Shown here one piece after another: positions 6,724 to 15,242 of a stretch of DNA of 64,000 bases. The notes below the pieces were generated by a model. The model did not search any database. It was not told where the DNA came from and saw only the letters and a list, made by a program, of their open reading frames with translations. Source of the stretch: an uncultured Eubacteriales bacterium (GTDB taxonomy: Bacteria; Bacillota; Clostridia; Oscillospirales; Oscillospiraceae); contig ONVI01000001.1 in the NCBI GenBank assembly GCA_900321275.1, positions 1-64,000 on the forward strand, in the 5' to 3' direction. Both the position numbers and the translations under genes were made by a program. Position 1 is the first letter of the stretch, and each line of letters starts with the position of its first letter.

Positions 6724-7554
6724 ATGAATAATAATGAAAAAACCAGATTTTATCTTGATAAGACCGGCTTCTTCGCCGAAAGCGCGATGATCTTCCTCGT
6801 GCTTGCCGCAGTGTTTCGCTTCTTCGGCTGCTGGGGAATGTGGGAGAACAAGGGCGAGTACGTCATGCTTACCCTGCTGCCGATCTTCTGCTGCCTGCTG
6901 ATGACGCTGTGCATCATCCTCTTCGGCAGAAAGGGCTTCTTCCTGTCCGTCATCCCGGTAATGCTGGGCATGGTCTTCTTCATCTGGAAGGCCCTGTATT
7001 ATCCGAGCTGGGTCAATACGGTGATCTGCGTGGTATATAATCTCGCGGTGGCCGTGATCTATACGGGGACGGTGTTCGGCTGGATCCCCACCAAATGGCT
7101 GCTGGTTCCGATGTTTGCCCTGCCTTTTCTCTATCGCGTGAGCGTGATCGACATCCCCGCCCTCTCAAACAAGGCGGAGCCGGTGCTGTTTTCCACCGGT
7201 ATGCAGGAGCTGAGCATCCTCGGCATCCTGGCCGGCATGTTCTGCGTTGCGATGGCCCTGCGCAAGCGTCCCGCTGCCGCGCCCGCCGAGAAGAAGGAGA
7301 CGGCCCCGGCGGCCCAGCCTGAGGCTGCTCCCGCGGCCCCGGCAGCTCAGACTGCTCCCGCCGCTCCCGCCGCGGCCGAACCCGCTCCCGCCGAAAAGGA
7401 GCCGGCATCTCAGCCCACGGTGATCGGGACCACGCCCGAAATGAGCGCCATCCTCTCGGATGAGCCGTATACGCCGGTGCTCACGCTGGATCCCAAGCCG
7501 CTTGAGACGGGGTCTGCCGACGCGGAGAAGACCGACGAGAGAAAGAATGGATAA
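6724..7554 (+). CDS. membrane protein with Ala/Pro-rich cytoplasmic tail
   Basis: A 276-residue protein not assigned to a known family. Residues 15-175 hold about six hydrophobic segments with short loops (for example AMIFLVLAAVFRFFGCWGMW and LSILGILAGMFCVAMAL). From about 180 the chain becomes low-complexity, with runs of AAPAAP and PAEKE, which is a spacer-like, disordered tail likely on the cytoplasmic side. The stop codon overlaps the start of the downstream LRR gene by 8 bp, so the two are translationally coupled and their products may act together at the membrane. No enzymatic motif is visible. Confidence 0.7.
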   Translation: MNNNEKTRFYLDKTGFFAESAMIFLVLAAVFRFFGCWGMWENKGEYVMLTLLPIFCCLLMTLCIILFGRKGFFLSVIPVMLGMVFFIWKALYYPSWVNTVICVVYNLAVAVIYTGTVFGWIPTKWLLVPMFALPFLYRVSVIDIPALSNKAEPVLFSTGMQELSILGILAGMFCVAMALRKRPAAAPAEKKETAPAAQPEAAPAAPAAQTAPAAPAAAEPAPAEKEPASQPTVIGTTPEMSAILSDEPYTPVLTLDPKPLETGSADAEKTDERKNG

Positions 7555-9325
7555 TCACAGCGGCAGACACTACGCCGCGGCCCGGACGGCGGTGCGGAGA
7601 AAACCGAATAGAAAGCGCGCCGTTCTGGTCATCATGATTCTTGCGGCCGTGTTTGTCCTGGCGATGGCGGTCGTGCTGATGAGCGTCTCCGACAACCGCA
7701 GCTACAACGACTACATGAACCAGGCGCAGGAGCTGTATTACAACAAGGACTATGACGGGGCGCTCGCCGTCCTGCGCAAGGCGGCCTCCATCGAGAAGAC
7801 GGAGGAATGTCTGAATCTCATGGCGGACTGCTATCAGAACCAGGGCAATTATACCAAGACGCTGGAAGTCCTGCGCATGATGGACATCAACAAGCCCTCT
7901 GTCGCCTCCCGCATCGACGAGGTTGAGGCTCTGCGCAGAAACCAGGGCGCGGCGGAGACCGTGCGCATCGCGGGCAAGGACTATCCGGTGACGACCACGC
8001 GGCTGGTGCTGGACGGCGCGAACCTGGGGGACGCGTCACTCTACGAGGTGACGCAGCTCTATGCCCTCGACAGCCTCTCCATGGCGGACAATACCCTGCG
8101 CGACATCTCCCGCCTTTCCGTGCTGGGCGGGCTGGTCTCGCTGAACCTCAGCGGGAATGAGATCATGGATCTCTCGCCCCTCGCTGCGCTGCAGGGGCTG
8201 CGCAACCTGTATCTTGACAACAATCCCATCCGGGATTTCAGCCCCTTGTATTACCTGCAAAATCTCAAGAGTCTGAGCATCAAGGGCATAGAGATCACGG
8301 AAGATCAGCTTGCCGAGCTGTCGAAGGCTCTGCCGAGCTGCGCTATCCACAGCGAGAAGGCCCAGCAGTCGATGCAGGATATCAGCTTCGGCGGCGTGAC
8401 CTTCGCCACCGACGTGACGGATCTGGATTTGAGCGACATGGGCGTGTGGGATATCTCCGCCCTCGCAGGCTGCCAGTACATCACAAGGCTCAATCTCAGC
8501 GGGAACAACATCAGCGATCTGAGCCCGCTGATGAATCTGCCGTATCTCCAATGGCTGGATATCTCCAACAACAGTGTAAGCGATCTGAAGCCCCTCATGG
8601 GCATCGGCTCCCTGTATTTTCTGAACGCCTCCGGCAACGCGGTCAGCTCCACTTCCGCCTTTACGATGATGAACGGGCTGACGACGCTCTATCTGGACGG
8701 AAATCCCATCCGGGACTTCTCCGGTCTGCGGCGGCTCAGAAGCATTACGGAGCTTGGCCTCTGCACGACGGGGATGCAGGATTCCGACCTGCTCTATCTG
8801 CAGGAGCTCCAGACCCTCCGCACGCTCAACATCACGGACAACCCCGGCCTTACCGGCATGGGGGTGGACATGCTCAAGCGGAGTCTTCCGGCCTGTACGG
8901 TTTCCCACTCCGTTCTCAGCGTGGACGTGAACATCGACGGGCATCCGGTGTCCAGCGATACGGAGGAGCTGCGCCTTGTCGGGCAGAATATCTCAGACAT
9001 CAGCGGCATTCAGCAGCTGCCGGAGCTGAAACGCGTGGATCTGAGCGTCAACAATATCAGCAATATCTACCCGCTCATCTTCGCGGACTGCCGCGATCAT
9101 ATCACCAGTTTGAACCTGAGCAGCAACATGATTTCGGATCTGACGCCGCTGTCCATGCTCAGCTCCATCGAGTATCTGGATCTGTCCTACAACCAGATCA
9201 CCTCGCTCCAGGCGCTCATGATGCTCAATACGCTGCGCAGCCTTCGCATCACCGGCAACCCTCTGAGCGTCGCGGAAATCAACGCCCTGTGCTTTGCCCT
9301 CCCGGAGTGCCAGGTGATTTACTGA
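7547..9325 (+). CDS. membrane-anchored TPR and leucine-rich-repeat protein
   Basis: A 592-residue protein. A basic N-terminus is followed by one membrane helix (about residues 24-46, VLVIMILAAVFVLAMAVVL), so it is anchored with the bulk outside. Residues 55-120 form TPR-like helices (YYNKDYDGALAVLRKAA, CYQNQGNYTKTLEVLR). From about 150 to the end run leucine-rich repeats of the internalin-like 22-residue type, with units such as ITRLNLSGNNISDLSPL and YLQWLDISNNSVSDLKPL; there are two LRR blocks separated by short breaks near 240 and 440. Such domains bind protein or glycan ligands. Start ATG 7547 overlaps the upstream stop. It is followed by a terminator at 9357. Confidence 0.85.
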   Translation: MDNHSGRHYAAARTAVRRKPNRKRAVLVIMILAAVFVLAMAVVLMSVSDNRSYNDYMNQAQELYYNKDYDGALAVLRKAASIEKTEECLNLMADCYQNQGNYTKTLEVLRMMDINKPSVASRIDEVEALRRNQGAAETVRIAGKDYPVTTTRLVLDGANLGDASLYEVTQLYALDSLSMADNTLRDISRLSVLGGLVSLNLSGNEIMDLSPLAALQGLRNLYLDNNPIRDFSPLYYLQNLKSLSIKGIEITEDQLAELSKALPSCAIHSEKAQQSMQDISFGGVTFATDVTDLDLSDMGVWDISALAGCQYITRLNLSGNNISDLSPLMNLPYLQWLDISNNSVSDLKPLMGIGSLYFLNASGNAVSSTSAFTMMNGLTTLYLDGNPIRDFSGLRRLRSITELGLCTTGMQDSDLLYLQELQTLRTLNITDNPGLTGMGVDMLKRSLPACTVSHSVLSVDVNIDGHPVSSDTEELRLVGQNISDISGIQQLPELKRVDLSVNNISNIYPLIFADCRDHITSLNLSSNMISDLTPLSMLSSIEYLDLSYNQITSLQALMMLNTLRSLRITGNPLSVAEINALCFALPECQVIY

Positions 9326-9356
9326 TGGGCAAATAGCTTTTTCCCCGCATAGAATG

Positions 9357-9387
9357 GCGTGAAGCGATTGCTTCACGCTATTTTTTT
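9357..9387 (+). terminator. intrinsic terminator after the LRR gene
   Basis: GCGTGAAGC-GATT-GCTTCACGC (9357-9378) followed by TA and seven T (9381-9387). The ribosome site of the next gene begins at the following base, so this hairpin also acts as an attenuator for that gene. Confidence 0.92.
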
Positions 9388-9400
9388 GGAGGTCTGCAGG

Positions 9401-10252
9401 ATGGCAGAATTTACAAACTTTGCCACGCTTTCTTATAGGGGCGGGACGCTCCGCTCCAACACCGTCACAGGAGAGATTCTGGAGACCGTCTCCGTGGAAA
9501 AAACCGCCGTGAGCGGGAGCTACAGCGACGGCGATACCCTGAGCTACGCGGTGGGCCTTGCAAACAGCGGCACGACCGACGTGACGGGTCTCACGCTGTC
9601 GGACGATCTCGGCGCGTATGAGCTCGACGGCGTTACGCTTTATCCGCTTTCGTATGTGGACGGTTCGGCGCGCCTGTTCGTAAACGGCGTTTTGCAGCCC
9701 GCGCCCGCGGCCACAGCCGGGCCGCCCCTCACATTCGGCGGAATCGACATCCCGGCGGGCGGCAGCGCCGTTGTGGTCTATGAGGCAGCGGTCACGGAAT
9801 ACGCGCCTGTCGCGGTGGGATCGGAGATCACCAACACGGTCAGCGTTTCGGGCAGCGGCGTCGACGTGAGCGCAAGCGCGACGGTTCCCGTCAGCGACGC
9901 CGCCGTGCTTAATATCACCAAAGCCCTCAACCCGGCGGCGGTTCCGGCCAACGGGGAGCTGAGCTATACCTTTGAGATCAGCAACATCGGCAACAGCGAA
10001 GCCGGGGCCGCGGACGAAGTGGTCGTCAGCGACACCTTTGATCCGAGCCTCACGAATCTCACCGCCAGCTTTGACGGCGCAAAGTGGGCGCGGGGCGTCC
10101 AGTACAGCTATGACGAAGCGACCGGCGCCTTCGCCACGCTGCCCGGCCAGATCACGGTGCCCGCCGCAAGCTGCACCCAAAATCCGGACGGGACATGGAG
10201 CATCCGGCCCGGCACGGCGACGCTTACGGTTACAGGTACGATCGGGAGCTGA
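9401..10252 (+). CDS. DUF11 repeat protein without signal peptide
   Basis: A 283-residue protein made of two beta-sandwich DUF11-type repeats: residues about 30-165 (EKTAVSGSYSDGDTLSYAV, then TDVTGLTLSDDLGAYEL) and 170-280 (LNITKALNPAAVPANGEL, then EVVVSDTFDPSLTNL). It opens MAEFTNFATLSYRGG with no signal peptide, membrane helix or sorting signal, although DUF11 repeats are usually extracellular. Similar short signal-less proteins are common in Clostridia; their place in the cell is not established, with spore surface being one guess. Start ATG 9401 follows GGAGG (9388-9392); a frame extension to 9359 would cross the terminator hairpin and is rejected. Confidence 0.85.
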   Translation: MAEFTNFATLSYRGGTLRSNTVTGEILETVSVEKTAVSGSYSDGDTLSYAVGLANSGTTDVTGLTLSDDLGAYELDGVTLYPLSYVDGSARLFVNGVLQPAPAATAGPPLTFGGIDIPAGGSAVVVYEAAVTEYAPVAVGSEITNTVSVSGSGVDVSASATVPVSDAAVLNITKALNPAAVPANGELSYTFEISNIGNSEAGAADEVVVSDTFDPSLTNLTASFDGAKWARGVQYSYDEATGAFATLPGQITVPAASCTQNPDGTWSIRPGTATLTVTGTIGS

Positions 10253-10261
10253 TACGAAACA

Positions 10262-10292
10262 GGGCAGGGCCGCAAGGCCCTGCCCGATTTTT
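10262..10292 (+). terminator. terminator after the DUF11 gene
   Basis: GGGCAGGGCC-GCAA-GGCCCTGCCC (10262-10285) followed by GATTTTTT. Confidence 0.93.
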
Positions 10293-10295
10293 TCA

Positions 10296-10448
10296 CCTCC
10301 CTCCCTGAGGGAAGTGGCACGGCGCGTCTCACGCAAGCGCCATGACGGAAGGAGTCAACGATGCCCTTTTTGAGCGCTCAGTATAGCGGCATTAACTCCC
10401 TCAGTCACCAGTGTACGCACTGGTGACAGCTCCCTCGGAGAGGGAGCC
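10296..10448. repeat. 153-bp palindromic element, copy A1
   Basis: Starts CCTCCCTCCCTGAGGG and ends GGAGAGGGAGCC. Inside are successive hairpins: CACGGCGC with GCGCCATG, CACCAGTG-TACG-CACTGGTG and GCTCCCT-CGGAG-AGGGAGC. The same 153-bp unit recurs at 10465, 61622 and 61791. No coding capacity. Confidence 0.93.
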
Positions 10449-10464
10449 AAGGAAAACCGCCTTA

Positions 10465-10617
10465 CCTCCCTCCCTGAGGGAGGTGGCACGGCGCGTCTCA
10501 CGCAAGCGCCGTGACGGAAGGAGTCAACGATGCCCTTTTTGATCGCTCGGTATACCGGCGTTAACTCCCTCAGTCACCAGTGTGCGCACTGGTGACAGCT
10601 CCCTCGGAGAGGGAGCC
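10465..10617. repeat. 153-bp palindromic element, copy A2
   Basis: Second unit of the tandem pair, same length and orientation as A1 with a few substitutions, starting 169 bp after it. Together A1 and A2 fill the 465-bp gap between the DUF11 gene and the BlaI gene. The element ends 29 bp before the -35 box of the BlaI promoter. Confidence 0.93.
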
Positions 10618-10645
10618 AGATCTTACCAATATTTCCGTTGACTGG

Positions 10646-10701
10646 TTGACAACTGTAGTCTCACGTGCTATACTGCACCCATCAAGACTACACGTGTAAT
10701 C
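10646..10701 (+). promoter_or_regulatory. promoter and two BlaI-type operators
   Basis: TTGACA (10646-10651), 17 bp, TATACT (10669-10674): close to consensus. Two dyads built on the half-site GACTACA/TGTAGTC overlap it: GACAACTGTAGTC (10648-10660, covering the -35) and GACTACACGTGTAATC (10686-10701, just after the -10). This matches the TACA/TGTA operators of BlaI/MecI repressors and implies autoregulation. Confidence 0.82.
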
Positions 10702-10717
10702 TGCATAAGGAGGCAGT

Positions 10718-11104
10718 ATGATGGTCAACGAGCTTGCGCCGAAGATTTCCGATTCCGAGCTGGAGGTCATGCGCGTCCTCTGGCGCGCGGGGGACGCCCT
10801 GCCCGTCACCGAGATACGCGAGACCCTGCAAAAAAGCCGGGGCTGGGAGGCCACGACGGTTAAAACGCTGGTGTCGCGCCTTGTCAGCAAGGGCGTATTG
10901 AAACAGGAAAAGCGCGGGGTGTTTTATTACACGCCGCTCATCACCGAGGCCGCGTACAACGACTGGGCCACCCACGACCTGATCAGCCGGGTCTATCACG
11001 GCTCGGCCAGGGATCTCGTCGCCGCCCTTGCCCGCTCCGACGGTCTGACGAAAAGCGACCTTGAAGAGCTGCGCGATTTCTTCCGGATCGAAGGTGAGAG
11101 CTGA
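10718..11104 (+). CDS. BlaI/MecI/CopY-family repressor
   Basis: A 128-residue cytosolic repressor. The winged-helix domain (residues 8-80) shows the family pattern ISDSELEVMRVLWRAG, WEATTVKTLVSRLVSKGVL and RGVFYYTPLI; the C-terminal third is the dimerisation part, and the family cleavage region lies near residue 100. BlaI proteins bind dyads as dimers and are cut by a partner BlaR1 protease. The partner gene follows with a 1-bp overlap (TGATG), the classical arrangement. Tandem ATG codons at 10718 and 10721 are possible starts; AAGGAGG at 10707-10713 fits the second better. Its operators at 10648 and 10686 make autoregulation likely. No beta-lactamase gene is present in the window. Confidence 0.93.
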   Translation: MMVNELAPKISDSELEVMRVLWRAGDALPVTEIRETLQKSRGWEATTVKTLVSRLVSKGVLKQEKRGVFYYTPLITEAAYNDWATHDLISRVYHGSARDLVAALARSDGLTKSDLEELRDFFRIEGES

Positions 11105-14100
11105 TGCGGATTCTCCTGGGCCTGACCCTGAGCGGAAGCGTCCTGGCGCTTCTGCTGCTGGCGCTGCGTTATCTGATCCTGAAGAAGATGCCCAGCACGG
11201 TCTATTACTACGCGTGGCTGCTGGTGCTGCTGCGCTTTATCCTGCCGCTTCCTGGACTTGTGCCGACAGGGCTTCGAGAAAATCCCGCATCCGCCGCCGT
11301 CGTCACTCCGCTGCCGAGACAGGAGCAGATGGAGACGACCGTCAACATACCCCCGACAGGGGGCTTTGTCCCGCTCATGAATCCCGCCGCCCCGCAGCCT
11401 GAGCCGCAGGAGATGGGAAACAATGCTGCGCAGTCTGTCACAGCGAAAAAGAATTATGTAAACCTAAAATCCCCGGAACTCTGGCTTACCGTCTGGGCGG
11501 TCGGCGCGGGAATCAGCCTCATGGCAACCGTCGTCAGCTACAAGCTCTTCACCGTCCGCGTGCGGCGGAGTCTGAGCCCGGCAACAATAGAGGACCGGCG
11601 CGTTTACCGCATGCTGCCGGGGCGCAAGCCGCGCCTCTGCCGCTGCGCAGCCTTCCGGACGCCGCTGATGTTCGGCGTCTTCCGCCCGCTCATCACCCTG
11701 CCGGAGCGGGAATATGACGAGGAGCTGCTGACCAACATCCTGCGGCATGAGCTGCTGCACTACCGGCGGCGGGACACGCTCTATAAATGGTTTGCCGTGG
11801 CGGTGCTGAGTACCCAGTGGTTCAACCCGCTGTCATACCTCATCCGCCGGGAAGTAAACCGCGCCTGTGAATTGAGCTGCGACGAGCTGCTGCTCCGGAA
11901 TATGGACAGGGCGGGCAAACTCTCCTACGGCAACACGCTTTTGAGCATGGCCGCCTCCGCCTCGCTGCCCGCGGGCGTGGTCGCCACCACCTTCTCCACC
12001 GAGAAGCGAAATCTGAAAGAGAGATTGGAGCAGATCATGAAATACAAACGAAGCAGGGCGCGCCTCTTCGCCGCTGTGCTGACCCTGGCGCTGATCCTCA
12101 GCTGCGGCGCTGCCGCGGGCCCAAGGGCGAGCGCTGCGGATAATGCGGGCAGCACGGTCAGGGTCTCGAACGTGGACGAATTCCTGTCCGCCATCGCGCC
12201 CGATACCACAATCGAGCTTGCGCCGGGCACCTACGACCTCTCCGCTGCCTCAGACTACGGCCAGGATACCCACAGTTCTTATTACAGCTGGAACGAGACC
12301 TATGACGGCTTTGAGCTGAATCTGCATGACGCACAGAATCTCACGATCCGCGGCGCGGGGAAGGGGAGTACCGTTCTGGCCGCCGTCCCGCGGTACGCGA
12401 ACGTCCTGAAAATCAGCAATTGCCGGAACGTGGCGCTTGAAAATCTCACCGCCGGCCACACGACAGAACCCGGCTGGTGCATGGGCGGTGTTGTGCTTTT
12501 TGAAATGACGGACGACGTGCGCATTGAAAACTGCGGTCTCTACGGCTGCGGCACCATCGGCGTTCAGGCACGGGAATGCAACGGTATCACGGTCAAATCC
12601 ACCGAGATTTACGAATGCAGCTACGGCGCGGTGTCCGTCGGCTCCTGCCGCGATGTGACGGTGGAGGACTGCGACATCCACGACCACGGCACCCGCGCAG
12701 GCCAGGGCGACGCCATGTTCCTCTTCGATGTGAACTACAGCGAAGGCGTCACGATCCATAAAAACCGCATCCACGACAACCGCGCCCAGGTCATGCTGAA
12801 CAGTGATTACGCGCGGCGCGTCCTCTTCCTCTCCAACGAACTGCGCGGCAGCGCCTTTGCCACCGGCGTTTTTGACCTCGAGGGCTACGGCATCACCGTG
12901 GACGGCTGCGTCTTTGAAGGCAACGATGTGCGCGGCGGCTGGTACAGCGGCAGCGGCGGGGTCTACGCCGCGAATGTGAGCGGCGAGACACTGGAGGCCG
13001 CGCTGTTCGGAGAGATGACGCTGCGCGACATTGACCCGGACAACGTGCTGCCGCCTGTGCCGCCCTCCGGAGCCCTCGACCTGCCCGCGGGCGGCAAGGT
13101 CACAGTCACAAGCGTGGACGAGTTTCTGGAGGCCCTGGGGCCCGACCGGACGATCATCCTTGACGGGGCGCTCTTCGACCTCTCGACGGCCTCCAACTAC
13201 GGCGGGATCGGAACGGACTGCTATTACTGGGCGGAGGATTACGACGGGCCGGAGCTGGTGATCCACGATGTAAACGGTCTCACGATCTACGCGAAGGACA
13301 CGTCCTCCGGGGCGACGACGCTCGCCGCCATCCCGCGCTATGCTGATGTATTGAGCTTTAGAAACTGCGAGAACCTCACCCTCGGCGGCTTCACGGCAGG
13401 ACACACAAAGGAGCCCGGCTCCTGCTCCGGCGGGGTGTTGAATTTACAGAACTGCAGCCAGGTCACGCTTGAGAAAATGCGGCTCTACGGCTGCGGCGTC
13501 CTCGGCATCCAGGCTTTCCAGTGCGCGACGCTCAACATTCTGCGCACGGAGATCTACGAGTGCAGCCAGGGCGGCGCGGACTTCTTCCAGTGCGACGGCA
13601 TCCGCTTTGCCGACTGCAGCATCCATGACGTGCCGTCTCCCGCCCTGCGCTTTAACGAGAGCGGCGACAAGCTCTGGAACGGCGAGGCGATCATCGGTCT
13701 CGACGGGAAGTACGATGTGGACGAAAACGGCGCGCTGGCAGCGTGCGCTCCCCCCGAGGCTGTCGGCTACGCCATGGCCGCGGTGCAGGCGGAATACGAC
13801 TTCGTGCGTGCCATGCAGGAGAGCATTGTAAACGGCGATTGGGAGACTCTGGCCGCAAACTGTGCCTATCCCCTCACGGTCATTTTCCCCGGTGAGCGCG
13901 ACCGCGCCTTCGCCCATATCCCGGACGCGGAAAGTCTGCTCGCGTTGGATCTGGACAAGATTCTGGACGAGGATTACCGCCGTTATGTGTTAAACGCGGG
14001 GATGGGAGACTTTTACCTCACAATCTGGGGCTATAAGGCACTGGACGACGCCCTGTGCTTCAACACCTACCCAGAGGGCGGGCCCAGGGTCTCGGCCCTG

Positions 14101-14886
14101 CTTCTCACCGCCAGCCGTGTGGCCGGGGATCAGCGCGGTCTGGAGACGCTGACGCCCTATCTCACCTCCCCAGGCATACCGGAGAATCCTTTTGACAACG
14201 AACAGCCGATTCCCTTTGTGGAGGGCTCGCCCCAGCTTACATTTGCACGGGAGGTCCAGCGCCTGTTTACAAATCACGACTGGGTCAAACTCTCGGCAAA
14301 GATCAGCTATCCGCTGCAGGTGTTCAGCGCAAACACTAACTATGTGATAGACAATCCGTCGGATTTTCTGGCGATGGTGCACGAGCTTCTTTTCACGCCC
14401 GAGTTTTACAGGCTGATCGAGAATGCAGAGCTTGACTCCTATGGACAGTCGATCTTCGGCAGCACCTTCTGTGCGCACCGTCTGGCCATGGCCTGCGCCA
14501 GCGATACGCTGAGCAGCGCGGACGATCTCAGGCTCACCTGCATCAGCGTCGACGGACCCCTGTATCAGTACAAGGAGGGGCTCTCTGTCCCACCCACGCC
14601 GATGCCCCTCCTGCGGGTGATGTTCTATGAGACCGAAATCAAGACCGATTGCACGCTCTGGCCCGGCGACCCTGTTGAGCTGCACGTCCGGCTCCAGCCC
14701 GAGCTCGGGCCGGGGATGGAGGTCGAGTGGAAATCCGATCGCCCGTCCGTGCTCGCGGTTGAAAAGACCGGCGCGGACACGGCGCTGGTCTCCTGCGTGG
14801 ACGACGGCAGTCTCCCGCAGACCTGCAAGCTGACCGTGCGCTGCGGGGATATGGCGAGGGAGATCACGGTGTATTGCAGGAAATAA
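11104..14886 (+). CDS. BlaR1-type M56 metallopeptidase fused to two beta-helix domains
   Basis: A 1260-residue membrane protein. Residues 1-340 form the BlaR1/MecR1 core: membrane helices near 2-24, 35-53, 125-148 and 318-338, with the zinc protease motif HELLHYRRRD at 215-224 and the downstream ligand in ACELSCDE (Glu about 256). Instead of the penicillin-binding sensor, the extracellular part has two tandem right-handed beta-helix (pectate-lyase-like) domains at about 348-620 and 663-880, each opening with VxxVDEFL and containing paired AGHT-EPG and IYECS turns. Then come two copies of a W-x-x-LA-x-x-x-x-YPL domain (about 885-1005, 1040-1155) and a C-terminal Ig-like domain with WKSDRPSVLAVE. 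The protease should cut the BlaI partner on sensing a ligand, here perhaps a glycan (inference). Confidence 0.88.
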   Translation: MRILLGLTLSGSVLALLLLALRYLILKKMPSTVYYYAWLLVLLRFILPLPGLVPTGLRENPASAAVVTPLPRQEQMETTVNIPPTGGFVPLMNPAAPQPEPQEMGNNAAQSVTAKKNYVNLKSPELWLTVWAVGAGISLMATVVSYKLFTVRVRRSLSPATIEDRRVYRMLPGRKPRLCRCAAFRTPLMFGVFRPLITLPEREYDEELLTNILRHELLHYRRRDTLYKWFAVAVLSTQWFNPLSYLIRREVNRACELSCDELLLRNMDRAGKLSYGNTLLSMAASASLPAGVVATTFSTEKRNLKERLEQIMKYKRSRARLFAAVLTLALILSCGAAAGPRASAADNAGSTVRVSNVDEFLSAIAPDTTIELAPGTYDLSAASDYGQDTHSSYYSWNETYDGFELNLHDAQNLTIRGAGKGSTVLAAVPRYANVLKISNCRNVALENLTAGHTTEPGWCMGGVVLFEMTDDVRIENCGLYGCGTIGVQARECNGITVKSTEIYECSYGAVSVGSCRDVTVEDCDIHDHGTRAGQGDAMFLFDVNYSEGVTIHKNRIHDNRAQVMLNSDYARRVLFLSNELRGSAFATGVFDLEGYGITVDGCVFEGNDVRGGWYSGSGGVYAANVSGETLEAALFGEMTLRDIDPDNVLPPVPPSGALDLPAGGKVTVTSVDEFLEALGPDRTIILDGALFDLSTASNYGGIGTDCYYWAEDYDGPELVIHDVNGLTIYAKDTSSGATTLAAIPRYADVLSFRNCENLTLGGFTAGHTKEPGSCSGGVLNLQNCSQVTLEKMRLYGCGVLGIQAFQCATLNILRTEIYECSQGGADFFQCDGIRFADCSIHDVPSPALRFNESGDKLWNGEAIIGLDGKYDVDENGALAACAPPEAVGYAMAAVQAEYDFVRAMQESIVNGDWETLAANCAYPLTVIFPGERDRAFAHIPDAESLLALDLDKILDEDYRRYVLNAGMGDFYLTIWGYKALDDALCFNTYPEGGPRVSALLLTASRVAGDQRGLETLTPYLTSPGIPENPFDNEQPIPFVEGSPQLTFAREVQRLFTNHDWVKLSAKISYPLQVFSANTNYVIDNPSDFLAMVHELLFTPEFYRLIENAELDSYGQSIFGSTFCAHRLAMACASDTLSSADDLRLTCISVDGPLYQYKEGLSVPPTPMPLLRVMFYETEIKTDCTLWPGDPVELHVRLQPELGPGMEVEWKSDRPSVLAVEKTGADTALVSCVDDGSLPQTCKLTVRCGDMAREITVYCRK

Positions 14887-14906
14887 AATATGTTTAGAAT
14901 TGTTAT

Positions 14907-14955
14907 GGGCGGATACGAAGCCATCTCGGTTTCGTATCCGCCCAAAGGTTTTTGT
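14907..14955 (+). terminator. hairpin terminator after the BlaR1-type gene
   Basis: GGGCGGATACGAA (14907-14919) pairs with TTCGTATCCGCCC (14931-14943); AAAGGTTTTTG follows, a displaced U-tract. Confidence 0.75.
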
Positions 14956-14977
14956 TGTTAGATTTTCGCAGCGCGCA

Positions 14978-15192
14978 ATGTCTCCCTCCCTGAGGGAGCT
15001 GTCGCGGCGCTTGCGTGAGACGCGCCGTGCCGCCGAGGGCGTCGGCCCCTACGGCGGGAGGCTGCGGCTTTCGTATTCGCCGGGACGTTTCTGTATGTTA
15101 AAGTTTTCGCCGCGCGGGCCGTTCGTGAACGGCCCCTACAGTGTTTTGGCAGCGTAAACTTTTTCATCGTAGGGGCGATTCACGAATCGCCC
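14978..15192. repeat. mosaic of palindromic repeat fragments
   Basis: The 356-bp gap before the ATPase gene holds a fragment related to the 153-bp element (CTCCCTCCCTGAGGGAG, then GCGCTTGCGTGAGACGCGCC) and two perfect 20-bp palindromes, GGGCCGTTCGTGAACGGCCC (15116-15135) and GGGCGATTCACGAATCGCCC (15173-15192). The last could end transcription of the minus-strand ATPase gene. No gene is seen here. Confidence 0.75.
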
Positions 15193-15242
15193 GGCGGAAG
15201 AATGCTGTTTTTTGCCATACATCCGGCGCAAAGGGAGGCAGT

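Noticed and set aside
10296..10617. CRISPR array
   Set aside because: Only two units of 153 bp per locus with 16-bp gaps, and internal hairpins; no spacer pattern and no cas genes anywhere in the window.
10718..14886. Beta-lactam resistance regulon
   Set aside because: BlaI and the BlaR1 protease core are present, but the penicillin-binding sensor and any beta-lactamase gene are missing.
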